A stretch of DNA of 64,000 nt from Terriglobales bacterium (GCA_015655585.1 JAATEV010000050.1:1-64000); one strand, 5' to 3'. Numbered from the stretch's first letter, positions 8,122-17,215 are shown. The notes: a model not told the origin generated them from the sequence alone. A program made the numbers and translations.

Positions 8122-8928
8122 ATGTCGAACCCCACCCATTCCGGCGTCGTCCTCTCCCTCGAAGGCCGTGTAGCCCTTATTACCGGAGGCTCGCGCGGCA
8201 TCGGAGCCGCTACCGTCCGCCTCTTCCGCCAGGCTGGAGCCAAAGTCGTCTTCAACTACCGCTTTGCCGCCCAACAGGCTGAAGCCCTCGCCGCCGAGTG
8301 CGGCGGCCCCGACTTCTGCCGCGCCATCCACCAGCCCCTCACCACGCCGGAAGAGGGCCAAGCCCTCGTCGAGGCCGCTGTCTCCGCCTTCGGCCGCCTC
8401 GACTGCGCCATCCTCAATCACGGCATCTGGCCTGCCCATGACGCTCCCATCGCCACCCTCACCACCGAGCAGTGGCGCAACACCATGAGCATCAACCTCG
8501 ACAGCGTATACGGCACCATCCGCGCCTCCGTGGCCCAAATGCAATCCCAGCAGCCAGCCACCAGCAACGCCCGCGGCCACATAGTCCTCGTAAGCAGCAC
8601 CGCCGGTCAGCGCGGCGAGGCCTTCCACGCCGACTACGCCGCCACCAAGGGAGCCCTCATCAGCCTCACCAAGAGCCTCTCCAGCGAGCTCATCGGGCAG
8701 GGAATCTATTGCAACTGCGTGGCTCCCGGCTGGGTCGCCACCGAGGCCACCGTAGATGTTCTCAGCAACCCCGAGGTAGCGAAGCCGCTCCTCAGCCTGA
8801 TCCCCCTCGGCCGCCCCGCCCACGTCGAGGAGATCGCCGCTCCGATACTATTCCTCTGTACCCCCTACGCCGGGTTCGTTTCCGGGGAAATTTTTAATGT
8901 CAACGGCGGCGCGGTACTCGTAGGCTGA
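8122..8928 (+). CDS. Short-chain dehydrogenase/reductase (FabG-like)
   Basis: A 268-residue NAD(P)-dependent classical SDR. The cofactor motif is TGGSRGIG (residues 21-28), NHGIW replaces the usual NAG motif, and the catalytic Tyr-x3-Lys is YAATK (172-176). The C-terminus PYAGFVSGEIFNVNGGAVLVG is the usual FabG-like end. The substrate cannot be read from the sequence. It is followed after 12 bases by a secreted protein gene, so the two may be co-transcribed. Confidence 0.9.
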   Translation: MSNPTHSGVVLSLEGRVALITGGSRGIGAATVRLFRQAGAKVVFNYRFAAQQAEALAAECGGPDFCRAIHQPLTTPEEGQALVEAAVSAFGRLDCAILNHGIWPAHDAPIATLTTEQWRNTMSINLDSVYGTIRASVAQMQSQQPATSNARGHIVLVSSTAGQRGEAFHADYAATKGALISLTKSLSSELIGQGIYCNCVAPGWVATEATVDVLSNPEVAKPLLSLIPLGRPAHVEEIAAPILFLCTPYAGFVSGEIFNVNGGAVLVG

Positions 8929-8940
8929 ACGGAAGCAGCA

Positions 8941-9801
8941 ATGAACCCACTCGCTCAAAGCCGCAACCTCGCGCTGGCCCTCCTTCTCACTCTGGGCACG
9001 GCCCCACTCTGGGGACAGGCCAGCGCCATTCCCAGTGCTGCTCCCCAGCTTCCCGCTGGAGAGACCTCCGAGCAGCGCGGCAAAAAACTCATCGACCAGA
9101 TGGTCGAAGCTCTCGGCGGCGATGCCTGGCTCCATCGCCATAACGTGCAGCAGTACGGTCGCATCGCCCGCTTCTTCCGCGGCGCGCCCACCGGCATCGT
9201 CACCAACTTCGTCGCCATCCACCAGTTCGCAGGCGAGAACCGTCCCGAAGCCGAGCGCATCGGCTTTCTCACAGGCAAAGGCGCCCTCGTCCCCGGCAAG
9301 AAGGTCGATGTCGTCCAGATATGGAAGGACAACATCGGCTACGAGATCACCTATAAGGGCAAGAATCCGCTCCCCGCCGAGCAGGTTGCCGATTACTACC
9401 GCCGCCGCAACCACTCCATCGAGTCCGTCGTCACCGCCTGGCTCAAGGCTCCCGGCGTTATCGTGGTCTCAGAGGGCAATACGATGGTCGAGCGACGCCT
9501 CGCCGAGAAGGTTACCGTCCTCAGCGCCGATAACGATGCCGTCACCATCGATCTGGACGCCAGCACCCACCTTCCCCTCCGCCGCACCTTCAAGTCCCGC
9601 AACCAGACCTTCAAGGACGACGATGAGGACACCGAGGAGTACGACGGCTACCACACTATGCAGGGACTCCCCACCCCCCTCACCCTTACCCGCTACCGCA
9701 ACGGCGATATGACGAGCCAGACCTTCTTCACCAGCTCCGAGTACGACGTCAATCTGCCCCCCGATACCTTCACCCAGGAAATTCTCGTAAAGAAAAAGTA
9801 G
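8941..9801 (+). CDS. Secreted hypothetical protein, LolA-like
   Basis: A 286-residue exported protein with a signal peptide (LALALLLTLGTAPLWGQAS, about residues 10-28). The mature part contains KKLIDQMVEALGGDAWLHRHN, a start seen in acidobacterial proteins related to outer-membrane lipoprotein-sorting factors, followed by predicted beta strands and an acidic loop (KDDDEDTEEYDGY). It lies 12 bases after the SDR and 45 before cysK. The stop is a tandem TAG TAG. No catalytic motif is recognised. Confidence 0.75.
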   Translation: MNPLAQSRNLALALLLTLGTAPLWGQASAIPSAAPQLPAGETSEQRGKKLIDQMVEALGGDAWLHRHNVQQYGRIARFFRGAPTGIVTNFVAIHQFAGENRPEAERIGFLTGKGALVPGKKVDVVQIWKDNIGYEITYKGKNPLPAEQVADYYRRRNHSIESVVTAWLKAPGVIVVSEGNTMVERRLAEKVTVLSADNDAVTIDLDASTHLPLRRTFKSRNQTFKDDDEDTEEYDGYHTMQGLPTPLTLTRYRNGDMTSQTFFTSSEYDVNLPPDTFTQEILVKKK

Positions 9802-9846
9802 TAGCCTCTATCTGATCCCGATCTGCCCCATAGGAGTCTTTCGACG

Positions 9847-10899
9847 ATGAAACGGAAGTTCGACAACATCCTCCAGACCGTCGGCAACACGCCCGTCGTC
9901 CGCATCAATAAGCTCGCCCCCGCCGGTATCGATCTCTTCGTCAAGGTCGAGGCCTTCAACCCACTCGGCTCTGTCAAAGACCGTCTGGCCCTTGGCGTTA
10001 TCGAGGATGCCGAGCGTTCCGGCCAGCTTAAGCCCGGCCAGACCGTCGTCGAGGCCACCAGCGGCAACACCGGCATCGGCCTTGCCATGGTCTGCGCCCA
10101 GAAGGGCTACCCACTCGTCATCACCATGGCCGAGACCTTCTCGGTCGAACGCCGCAAGCTCATGCGTTTCCTCGGAGCCCGCGTGATCCTTACCCCGGCT
10201 GCCGGGCGCGGTCTCGGCATGGTGCAGAAGGCCAACGAGTTAGCCGAAAAGCATGGCTGGTTCCGTACACGCCAGTTTGAGAACGAGGCCAACGCCGACT
10301 TCCACTCCCGCACCACCGCGCAGGAGATCCTCCGCGACTTCGAGGGCGACCGTCTCGACTACTGGGTGACTGGTTTCGGCACCGGTGGAACGCTCAAAGG
10401 TGTGGCTCGCGTGCTGGCGGAAAAGCGTCCCGAGACCAAGGTCATCGTCTGCGAGCCCGACCCCGCACCCATGCTCTCCAGTGGCGTCGCCCAGCCCCGG
10501 AACGCCGACGGCAGCCCCTCAGGCAGCCATCCCTCCTGGACCCCGCACGCCCAACAGGGCTGGAGTCCCGACTTCATCTCCAAGCTCACGCAGGACACCG
10601 CGGACGCCCACAACATCGACAAGATTCTGCGTATCGAGAACGCCGAGGCCATGCGCTGGAGCCGCGAACTCGCCACCAAAGAGGGCATCTTCGTAGGCAT
10701 CACCTCCGGAGCCACCTTCGCAGGGGCCCTCCGTACCGCTGCTGAGGCTGCTCCCGGCTCCTCCATCCTCTGCATGTTGCCCGATACCGGCGAGCGCTAC
10801 CTCAGCACGCCGCTCTTCGCCGATGTCGCCGTGGATATGACCGCCGAAGAGCTGGAGATCGCCCGTTCTACTCCCGGTGCCCAGATTCAAGCCTCCTAG
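9847..10899 (+). CDS. cysK: Cysteine synthase A
   Basis: This PLP enzyme makes cysteine from O-acetylserine and sulfide. The PLP lysine is K44 in NPLGSVKDR, the substrate loop TSGNTG is at 71-76, and the phosphate-binding glycine loop GFGTGGT is near 179-185. It has 350 residues, about 30 more than the E. coli enzyme. The excess is mainly a loop after the CEPDPAPML segment (GVAQPRNADGSPSGSHPSW and following, about 219-245), reported in some bacterial CysK variants. An AGGAG site (9831-9835) precedes the ATG. Confidence 0.93.
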   Translation: MKRKFDNILQTVGNTPVVRINKLAPAGIDLFVKVEAFNPLGSVKDRLALGVIEDAERSGQLKPGQTVVEATSGNTGIGLAMVCAQKGYPLVITMAETFSVERRKLMRFLGARVILTPAAGRGLGMVQKANELAEKHGWFRTRQFENEANADFHSRTTAQEILRDFEGDRLDYWVTGFGTGGTLKGVARVLAEKRPETKVIVCEPDPAPMLSSGVAQPRNADGSPSGSHPSWTPHAQQGWSPDFISKLTQDTADAHNIDKILRIENAEAMRWSRELATKEGIFVGITSGATFAGALRTAAEAAPGSSILCMLPDTGERYLSTPLFADVAVDMTAEELEIARSTPGAQIQAS

Positions 10900-10906
10900 A
10901 GTTCCC

Positions 10907-10929
10907 GCCGGAGCCCCATAGGCTCCGGC
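10907..10929 (+). terminator. Hairpin between cysK and fabZ
   Basis: A perfect 9-bp stem GCCGGAGCC (10907-10915) / GGCTCCGGC (10921-10929) with loop CCATA follows the cysK stop by seven bases. Only a short AT stretch follows (ATTTAT), so it is a weak intrinsic terminator or an mRNA 3' end stabiliser. Confidence 0.5.
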
Positions 10930-10948
10930 ATTTATACTCACCATAGCC

Positions 10949-11467
10949 ATGACCGATATACAGACAGAGCCCAGCGTCGATACCCAGCCCGAGGCCGCAT
11001 CGCCGCACTCGCGCACGATGGACATTCAGGAGATCATGTCTCTCCTGCCGCACCGCTACCCCTTCCTCCTCATCGACCGAGTCATCGAGGTAGAGCCCCG
11101 GCAGCGCATCGTCGCCATCAAGAATGTCAGCATCAATGAGCAGTTCTTTCAGGGACACTTTCCCGGCTACCCCATCATGCCCGGCGTCCTCATGGTCGAG
11201 GCCATTGCCCAGGCCGGCGGCACGCTCCTCCTCAGCGAGTTCCCTGACCGCGACCAGCAGCTCATGGTCTTCACCAGCATCGAGAACGCGCGTTTCCGCC
11301 GCCCCGTTACCCCCGGCGACCAGCTCCGCATCGAGGTCCGCGTCCTCAACTGGCGTACCCGCGTCGTCAAGATGGGCGGCAGCATCACCGTCAACGGCAA
11401 GCTCGTCTGCGATGCCGTCGTCATGTGCCAGATGGTTCCCCGCGCCGCAAAGAAGGCCGAGGCATAG
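10949..11467 (+). CDS. fabZ: 3-hydroxyacyl-ACP dehydratase FabZ
   Basis: This enzyme dehydrates beta-hydroxyacyl-ACP in type II fatty acid synthesis. It has the hot-dog fold with the catalytic pair H70 (FFQGHFPGYPIMPG) and E84 (MVEAIAQAGG); SLLPHRYPFLLIDR (31-44) is the family start. The first 23 residues extend beyond the usual N-terminus, and a start at M24 (11018) is possible. Neither ATG has a ribosome site. TATACT (10933-10938) lies ten bases before the first ATG. It sits just upstream of lpxA, as in many bacteria. Confidence 0.95.
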   Translation: MTDIQTEPSVDTQPEAASPHSRTMDIQEIMSLLPHRYPFLLIDRVIEVEPRQRIVAIKNVSINEQFFQGHFPGYPIMPGVLMVEAIAQAGGTLLLSEFPDRDQQLMVFTSIENARFRRPVTPGDQLRIEVRVLNWRTRVVKMGGSITVNGKLVCDAVVMCQMVPRAAKKAEA

Positions 11468-11474
11468 GCAAAGA

Positions 11475-12260
11475 GTGAGCATCCACCCCACAGCCATCGT
11501 CGCAACCGGCGCTCAAATTCCCGCCAGTTGCACGATCGGCCCCTATTGCACGATCGGGCCCAACGTCGTCCTTAAAGAAAGCTGCGAGCTGGTCTCCCAC
11601 GTCGTCCTCGACGGCCACCTCACCCTGGGCAGCAATAACCGCATCTTCTCCTTCGCCTGTCTTGGAGTTTCTCCGCAGGACCTGAAGTATGCCGGAGAGC
11701 CCACCCGCGTTGAGATCGGCGACAACAACACCATCCGCGAGTACGTCACCATCTCGCGTGGCACCACCGGCGGCGGTGGTATTACCCGCGTCGGCTCCGG
11801 CTGTCTCATCATGGCCTACACCCACATCGGCCACGATTCCGTCATCGGCAACGGCTGCATTCTGGCCAACGCGGCGACTCTGGCTGGCCACGTCACGGTC
11901 GAGGACTACGCCGTCGTCGGCGCGCTCTGTCCTGTGCACCAGTTCTGCCGCATTGGCCGCTACTCTTACATCGGCGGCGGCACCACCATTACGCAGGACG
12001 TTCTGCCCTATTCGCTTACCAGTATCGAGCGCAATAATCACGCCTACGGTCTCAATAAAGTGGGTCTTGAGCGCCGCGGCTTCACCGCCCAGCAGCTCAA
12101 AGAACTCCGCTCCGCCTACCGCACTCTCCGGGCCTCAAAGCTCAATACCACCGATGCTCTTGCCGCCATCCGCGAGGCCATTGCCCAAGGCAACGCTGGC
12201 GAACACGTGGCTTATCTTGCTGACTTCATCGCGAATAGCGAGCGCGGCGTCATCAAGTAG
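11475..12260 (+). CDS. lpxA: UDP-N-acetylglucosamine acyltransferase LpxA
   Basis: LpxA catalyses the first step of lipid A synthesis, moving a 3-hydroxyacyl chain from ACP to UDP-GlcNAc. The 261-residue protein is a left-handed beta-helix of hexapeptide repeats (residues about 1-190), with the catalytic His in AYTHIGHD (H120, equivalent to E. coli H125), then a helical C-terminal domain. The GTG at 11475, eight bases after the fabZ stop, was chosen because VSIHPTAIVATGA is the family start. Lipid A synthesis shows a Gram-negative envelope. Confidence 0.95.
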   Translation: MSIHPTAIVATGAQIPASCTIGPYCTIGPNVVLKESCELVSHVVLDGHLTLGSNNRIFSFACLGVSPQDLKYAGEPTRVEIGDNNTIREYVTISRGTTGGGGITRVGSGCLIMAYTHIGHDSVIGNGCILANAATLAGHVTVEDYAVVGALCPVHQFCRIGRYSYIGGGTTITQDVLPYSLTSIERNNHAYGLNKVGLERRGFTAQQLKELRSAYRTLRASKLNTTDALAAIREAIAQGNAGEHVAYLADFIANSERGVIK

Positions 12261-12299
12261 AAATTTGTTTCGGTGATCTTGTAAGTATCTGCAAAGCCG

Positions 12300-12890
12300 T
12301 CACTTCTGGCTGATCGGTCTTGAGCCGGTGATGAGGATCTGCACGAGTCTTCTGGCGCTTTGCTGCCAGTCCGGCGCGGAAGCTACGTTGGAGACGCCTA
12401 TCAGGGCTCGAAGCAGGTCGAGCGGGTCGAGGTCGGGACGGATGTCGCCGCTTTTGATCGCGCGTTCCACTAACCCATTGATTGCATGGATGATACGGGA
12501 GCCTGATGCTTCAAATACCTTGCAGTCGTTTCCGATGAGGGTGTTCAGTGCAGGGGCGATGATCTGCTTGGTGGCGATGTAATCCACGAAGAGCAGCATC
12601 CAGGCTTGTAATGCCTCGATGGGTGGCATGGTTTCGGCAAATTTGCGTTCGGCGGCGGCCAATTTTTCTACTTCGGTGCTGTAGACCGCCTGAAGGAGCG
12701 CTTCGCGGGTGGGGAAGTGACGGTATAAAGTGCCGGCTCCGACGTCAGCTCGTTTGGCGATATCGTCCAGGCTTACGTTGGCTCCGGAGCGGGTAAATGC
12801 TTCTTTTGCAGTGTCTAAGAGGCGTTCGCGGTTGCGCTGGGCGTCGGCTCGGGGTTTTCTGGGGGCGGATTTTAAATGGTTTACGGGCAT
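12300..12890 (-). CDS. TetR-family transcriptional regulator
   Basis: A 196-residue repressor with an N-terminal HTH (RERLLDTAKEAFTRSG, then VSLDDIAKRADVGAGTLYRHF, about residues 22-60) and a helical ligand-binding domain. The C-terminal region resembles the TetR_C_33-like subgroup, but the ligand is unknown. It is divergent from two SDR genes. Two CGGAG-type palindromes lie 16 and 47 bases upstream of its ATG, so it probably regulates itself and the SDR at 13037. Confidence 0.9.
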   Translation of the reverse strand: MPVNHLKSAPRKPRADAQRNRERLLDTAKEAFTRSGANVSLDDIAKRADVGAGTLYRHFPTREALLQAVYSTEVEKLAAAERKFAETMPPIEALQAWMLLFVDYIATKQIIAPALNTLIGNDCKVFEASGSRIIHAINGLVERAIKSGDIRPDLDPLDLLRALIGVSNVASAPDWQQSARRLVQILITGSRPISQK

Positions 12891-12905
12891 CTGGGAGCTT
12901 GCAAG

Positions 12906-12951
12906 CGGAGATAGTCTCCGATTAGTATCTATCTTGCGGAGGCATTCTCCG
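12906..12951. promoter_or_regulatory. Tandem operator for the TetR regulator
   Basis: CGGAGA-TAG-TCTCCG (12906-12920) is a perfect inverted repeat. CGGAG-GCATT-CTCCG (12937-12951) is a second copy of the same pattern. The starts are 31 bases apart, about three helical turns, so both sites face the same side of the DNA. They lie in the gap between the divergent TetR and SDR genes. Confidence 0.7.
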
Positions 12952-13036
12952 TTTTATTCGTATTTGCGAAGCTAGTCAATCGATTTCAGGGCATTTTTGA
13001 GCATCTCAAGGTGTCAGGCAAGCGGGAGGAATAGGA

Positions 13037-14014
13037 ATGGCGAACGTATTTGGAGCGACTTCGACGACGGAAGAGGTTCTGTCGGGGGTGAATCTGCGGG
13101 GCAAGCGGGTTCTTGTTACTGGTGTTTCGGCTGGTATTGGTGTGGAAACTGCACGGTCACTTGTGGCTCATGGTGCGGTGGTTGTTGGCGCGGCGCGGGA
13201 CCTGACCAAGGCTGAGGCGGCGACCGCCGAGGTTCGGAAGGAGGCTGCGGCGAACGGCGGGAGCTTCGAGCTGGTCGCTCTCGACCTGGCCAGCCTGAAG
13301 AGTGTGCGAGCCTGCGCCGACGGGTTGCTGGCGAAGGGTGAGCCCTTCGATGTGGTGATTGCGAATGCGGGCGTGATGGCTACTCCCTTTGGTCAGACCG
13401 AGGACGGCTTTGAGACGCAGTTCGGCACGAATCACCTGGGCCACTTTGTTCTGGTCAACCGGATTGCTTCGCTGATTCGGGATGGTGGGCGGCTGGTGAA
13501 CCTGGCGTCCTCGGGGCACCGCTTTGCCAATGTGGATTTGGAAGACCCGAACTTCGAGCATAGGCCCTACGATTCGTTCGCGGCTTACGGGCAGTCGAAG
13601 ACGGCGAATATCCTGTTTGCGGTTGAGTTCGATCGGCGGCATCGCGGGCGCGGCGTTCGTGCAACGGCGGTGCATCCCGGCGGCATCCAGACCGAACTGG
13701 CGCGCCATATGGACCCGAGCCACATACAGGCGTGGGTCGAGCAGATCGATCAACAGCTTGCGGCAGAGGGCAAAGGGCCTTTCCAGTTCAAGACGGTCCC
13801 GCAGGGAGCCGCTACCTCGGTCTGGGCGGGAGTCGTTGCTTCGGCTGAGGAGGTTGGCGGGCAGTACTGCGAAAACTGCCATGTCGGCAAGGTCGTTTCT
13901 GACGATGCGGTGATCAGCGCTATCAGCGAGGGAGTGCGCGCATATGCGCTAGACCCGGTGAGTGCCGAGGCTCTCTGGAAGAAGAGCGAAGAGCTGGTGG
14001 GAGAGTCGTTCTAA
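13037..14014 (+). CDS. Short-chain dehydrogenase (WWOX/retinol dehydrogenase-like)
   Basis: A 325-residue NAD(P)-dependent SDR of the long retinol dehydrogenase/protochlorophyllide reductase-like type: TGVSAGIG cofactor motif (28-35), NAG motif (VVIANAGVM), FGTNHLGHFVL, and catalytic YGQSK (184-188). The C-terminal CENCHVGK segment with two cysteines is unusual but probably structural. It is the first gene divergent from the TetR regulator and likely under its control. Substrate unknown. Confidence 0.9.
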   Translation: MANVFGATSTTEEVLSGVNLRGKRVLVTGVSAGIGVETARSLVAHGAVVVGAARDLTKAEAATAEVRKEAAANGGSFELVALDLASLKSVRACADGLLAKGEPFDVVIANAGVMATPFGQTEDGFETQFGTNHLGHFVLVNRIASLIRDGGRLVNLASSGHRFANVDLEDPNFEHRPYDSFAAYGQSKTANILFAVEFDRRHRGRGVRATAVHPGGIQTELARHMDPSHIQAWVEQIDQQLAAEGKGPFQFKTVPQGAATSVWAGVVASAEEVGGQYCENCHVGKVVSDDAVISAISEGVRAYALDPVSAEALWKKSEELVGESF

Positions 14015-14032
14015 ACAAGACTTAGCGAAGAC

Positions 14033-14065
14033 ACAGCGGCTCTGCGAGAATCGCAGAGCCGCTGT
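14033..14065. terminator. Perfect 15-bp hairpin between the two SDR genes
   Basis: ACAGCGGCTCTGCGA (14033-14047) pairs perfectly with TCGCAGAGCCGCTGT (14051-14065) around a three-base GAA loop. It is followed by ATTTGT, which is a poor U tract. It may be a partial terminator, a processing site or an mRNA stabiliser setting the ratio of the two dehydrogenases. Confidence 0.6.
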
Positions 14066-14088
14066 ATTTGTAAGAGGGAGAATCACAA

Positions 14089-15012
14089 ATGACGCCTTGG
14101 ACAACAAAAGATATTCCTCCGCAGACCGGTCGGCTTGCGGTGGTTACCGGAGGGACTGGAGGGCTTGGCTTTGAGATCGCGCTGGCCCTGGCCTGTGCGG
14201 GGGCGGAGGTCGTGGTCGCCGGAAGAAACTCGGAGAAAGGCAGCGTCGCCGTGGAACGTATCCAGCGCGCGAAGCCGGACGGGGCAGTGTATTTCGAGCT
14301 GCTGGACCTTGCGAGTCTGGCTTCGGTCCATGCGTTTGCAGGCAGGTTGAATGGGAAGGGCAAGGCTCTGGATCTTCTGGTGAACAATGCCGGTGTCGCC
14401 GCATCGCCGACACGGCGCGTTACTGAGGACGGCTTTGAGCTTCAGTTCGGCACGAATCATCTTGGCCACTTCGCGCTTACGGGCCTGCTTCTGCCTTTGC
14501 TGCGAAGGGGAGCTTCCTCGCGTGTGGTGACGATGAGTAGCCTGGGACATCGCGGGGGCAAGATCAACTTCGACGATCTTCAGGGAGAGAAGGAGTACAA
14601 GCCCTTTGCTGCTTATCCTCAATCGAAGCTTGCCAACCTGCTCTTCGCACTGGAGCTACAGAGACGTAGCGACGCCGGTGGATGGGGGATCATGAGCCTT
14701 GCGGCGCATCCCGGATTTGCCCGCACGGAGCTGATGGCCAATGCGGGGACTAGCGGGATTATGGCGATCCTGAATGATTTGCTTGCGCCCTTCGCGAGCC
14801 ATTCGGCGGCCGAGGGGGCTCTGCCGGCGCTGTTTGCGGCGACCTCGCCCGATGCTGTGCCGATGGGATACTACGGCCCGGGGAAAATGTTCGAGATGAA
14901 GGGGCCGGTCGCCCCTGCCGTAATTGCCAAACAGGCAAAAGACGAGGCGGTTGCGCGGCGGCTCTGGGAGGTTTCGGAGAAACTTACCGGCGTTTCCTTT
15001 CCTGCTGTTTGA
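14089..15012 (+). CDS. Short-chain dehydrogenase (WWOX/retinol dehydrogenase-like)
   Basis: A 307-residue SDR related to the one just upstream: TGGTGGLG (20-27), NNAGVAASP, FGTNHLGHFAL and catalytic YPQSK (176-180). The shared GTNHLGHF block and similar length suggest an old duplication. A good ribosome site (AGAGGGAG) precedes the ATG. It is separated from the upstream SDR by a strong hairpin. Substrate unknown; control by the TetR regulator is inferred from position. Confidence 0.9.
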   Translation: MTPWTTKDIPPQTGRLAVVTGGTGGLGFEIALALACAGAEVVVAGRNSEKGSVAVERIQRAKPDGAVYFELLDLASLASVHAFAGRLNGKGKALDLLVNNAGVAASPTRRVTEDGFELQFGTNHLGHFALTGLLLPLLRRGASSRVVTMSSLGHRGGKINFDDLQGEKEYKPFAAYPQSKLANLLFALELQRRSDAGGWGIMSLAAHPGFARTELMANAGTSGIMAILNDLLAPFASHSAAEGALPALFAATSPDAVPMGYYGPGKMFEMKGPVAPAVIAKQAKDEAVARRLWEVSEKLTGVSFPAV

Positions 15013-15244
15013 AGAAGAGGCGCTTGTGGGTGCAAGCCGAAGGCTGATGTGGTTCGCGTAGAATTCCTCCAAATATCTGCCTGCCTGGACTCCCTGGGGG
15101 TGTACAGTTGTTTACCAAACCCCAGAATGGAGATTTCCGCAGAGGAGCGGCATTGCGGCGCTTTGGCGAAGCTGGTGTCTCGCGGCGGGGCGTTGGTTAT
15201 TGGTCGTTGGTCATCATCACTATCACCTGGAGGAGAGGTTCATC

Positions 15245-17068
15245 ATGAGTACGCGGCGCGATTTTGTGAAAATGGTGGCGGGGGCATCGCTTGCCCCCTC
15301 TGGTCTTCGTATGGCTGAGGCATTGACCACGACTTCTTCGGCTGCGGCTGCGACTGGGCTGGTTGCCAAGACGTATCTGGAGCCGTTTGATTATCAGGGT
15401 GTTCGTCTGCTGGACAGCGTGTTCAAGAGCCAGTATGACCGGACGCGTGATTACTATTTCGGCGTCTCGAATGATGACATTTTGAAGGGCTTTCGCGACC
15501 GGGTGGGCTTGCCTGCTCCGGGGCAGGTGCTGGGTGGATGGGCGCAGGTGGACAGCTCGGGCATCTTTGGGCAGTTGATTAGCGGTATGGTTCGCATGTA
15601 CAAAGCTACCGGCGATACGGAGATGCGGGACAAGGCCGTTTTCCTGATGAATGGGTGGGGCGAGACCTTCAAGAAGGACGGGATTCCGGGGACTTCGCGG
15701 CGCAAGACGGGCGTGGAGCATACTCATTATGCGTTCGAGAAGACTATGTGCGGGCTGGTGGATGTGGCCAAGTACACCGATAACAAAGACGCGGTGCCGC
15801 TGATGGATAAGCTGGTGGACTGGGGTTCGACTACGCTGGTGCGGACGCGCATACCGTCGAAGGTGGGAGACCGTTCGTCCTACAGGCTGGGTAGCGAGTG
15901 GTACACGCTCTCGGAGAATCTGTATCGCGGGTATTTGTTGACGGGGAATCCGAAGTACAAGACGTTTGGGGATGTTTGGCGGTATGACTCGTACTGGGAC
16001 CTGTTTGTGAATGAGACGGACCCGGACACGCATGATCTGCACGCTTATAGTCATTTGAATACGTTCAGCAGCGCGGCGATGAGCTATGGCGTGACGGGAG
16101 ATGAGAAGTATCTGAAGACGCTTGTCAGAGCTCATGATTATTTCCAGCGGACGCAGTGTTATGCGACGGGTGGGTATGGGCCGGGCGAGAATCTGGTGAC
16201 GGTCGGCGGAGGGCTGGGGCAGTCGCTTGAGAAGGAGAGCGATACGTTTGAGACGCCTTGCGGGGCGTGGTCGATCTTCAAGATGAGCAAGTATCTGCTG
16301 CAATTTACGGGCGAGGCGAAGTACGGGGACTGGATGGAGAAGGCGGCGTATAACGGCATTCTTGCGACGTTGCCGATGGGGAATAGCGGCCGGACGTTTT
16401 ACTATTCGGACTATCTGCTTACGGGAGGGCGGAAGTCGTATTACGAGGCGGCCTGGCCTTGCTGCTCAGGAACTTATATTCAGGACGTGGTGGACTATCA
16501 CGACAATATCTACTTCAAGGGTGATCGGACCTTGTATGTGAATCTTTTTATCCCGTCGCAGGTGTCGTGGAAGGTGGAGGACAAGGCGGTGGAGGTGGAG
16601 CAGTCCACGAGCTTCCCGGAGTCCGACACGACCACGCTGACGGTGAAACCGGAGAAGCCGGTGAAGTTCAGCCTGAAGGTGCGCGTGCCGGGATGGACGG
16701 AGGGAGCTTCGGTGAGCGTTAACGGCACGAAGCAGAATGTCGAGTGCCGTCCGGGAACGTGGGCCGTGGTGGACCGCACGTGGAACTCGGGAGACCGGGT
16801 GGAGGTTCATCTGCCGATGAAGCTTGCGTTCGTGCCGGTTGATCGGCAGCATCCGCATAGGGTTGCGGCGGTTTATGGGCCTATCGTGCTGGTGCGGGAC
16901 CAGGAGACGGTGGTGGTGCCCGATGTCAATGATGTCTCCAAGTGGATCTCCAAAGGCAACGGGCTGGCGTTTCATGCTGCAAATCGCGTGACCGCAGGAT
17001 TTGTTCCTTTCTATCAAGTTCGGGGGCGCACGGGGTATCGTATGTACTTTGATTTGGAATCGGTGTAG
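15245..17068 (+). CDS. GH127-like glycoside hydrolase (DUF1680), Tat-exported
   Basis: A 607-residue enzyme of the beta-L-arabinofuranosidase family GH127 or a close relative such as GH146. The N-terminus has a twin-arginine signal (STRRDFVKMVAGASL). The metal/nucleophile site of the family is seen as ETPC (E336, C339) and WPCCSG (C406, C407). An alpha-barrel (about 50-450) is followed by beta-sandwich domains. ATG 15245 has a GGAGGAG site ten bases upstream. It probably releases arabinofuranose from plant glycans in the periplasm. A second, only distantly similar copy lies at 32854-35313. Confidence 0.85.
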   Translation: MSTRRDFVKMVAGASLAPSGLRMAEALTTTSSAAAATGLVAKTYLEPFDYQGVRLLDSVFKSQYDRTRDYYFGVSNDDILKGFRDRVGLPAPGQVLGGWAQVDSSGIFGQLISGMVRMYKATGDTEMRDKAVFLMNGWGETFKKDGIPGTSRRKTGVEHTHYAFEKTMCGLVDVAKYTDNKDAVPLMDKLVDWGSTTLVRTRIPSKVGDRSSYRLGSEWYTLSENLYRGYLLTGNPKYKTFGDVWRYDSYWDLFVNETDPDTHDLHAYSHLNTFSSAAMSYGVTGDEKYLKTLVRAHDYFQRTQCYATGGYGPGENLVTVGGGLGQSLEKESDTFETPCGAWSIFKMSKYLLQFTGEAKYGDWMEKAAYNGILATLPMGNSGRTFYYSDYLLTGGRKSYYEAAWPCCSGTYIQDVVDYHDNIYFKGDRTLYVNLFIPSQVSWKVEDKAVEVEQSTSFPESDTTTLTVKPEKPVKFSLKVRVPGWTEGASVSVNGTKQNVECRPGTWAVVDRTWNSGDRVEVHLPMKLAFVPVDRQHPHRVAAVYGPIVLVRDQETVVVPDVNDVSKWISKGNGLAFHAANRVTAGFVPFYQVRGRTGYRMYFDLESV

Positions 17069-17144
17069 GCGACACCAACGTGGCGGCTGCTTGAATCGAT
17101 TTTTGCGGGCGGGGCGTGTTACAGGGAATGATGCAGTCCTTTGC

Positions 17145-17215
17145 TATACTTTGGAAACTTTTACCGTGGTTTACGACCGCGGTTTAAGGATACGCAGGAA
17201 CGCTTGTTCCTGCGT
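17145..17215 (+). promoter_or_regulatory. Extended -10 promoter and leader hairpin of the 58-residue gene
   Basis: TGCTATACT (-10 hexamer 17145-17150 with extended TG) lies about 90 bases before the small gene. The leader holds a perfect 10-bp hairpin, ACGCAGGAAC (17192-17201) / GTTCCTGCGT (17206-17215), with loop GCTT. The hairpin ends 25 bases before the ATG, and AAGGAGAAG follows as ribosome site. Confidence 0.5.

Noticed and set aside
8089-8823. A 244-codon minus-strand frame opposite the first SDR
   Set aside because: Glycine/alanine/glutamate-rich antisense shadow; the SDR motifs are on the plus strand.
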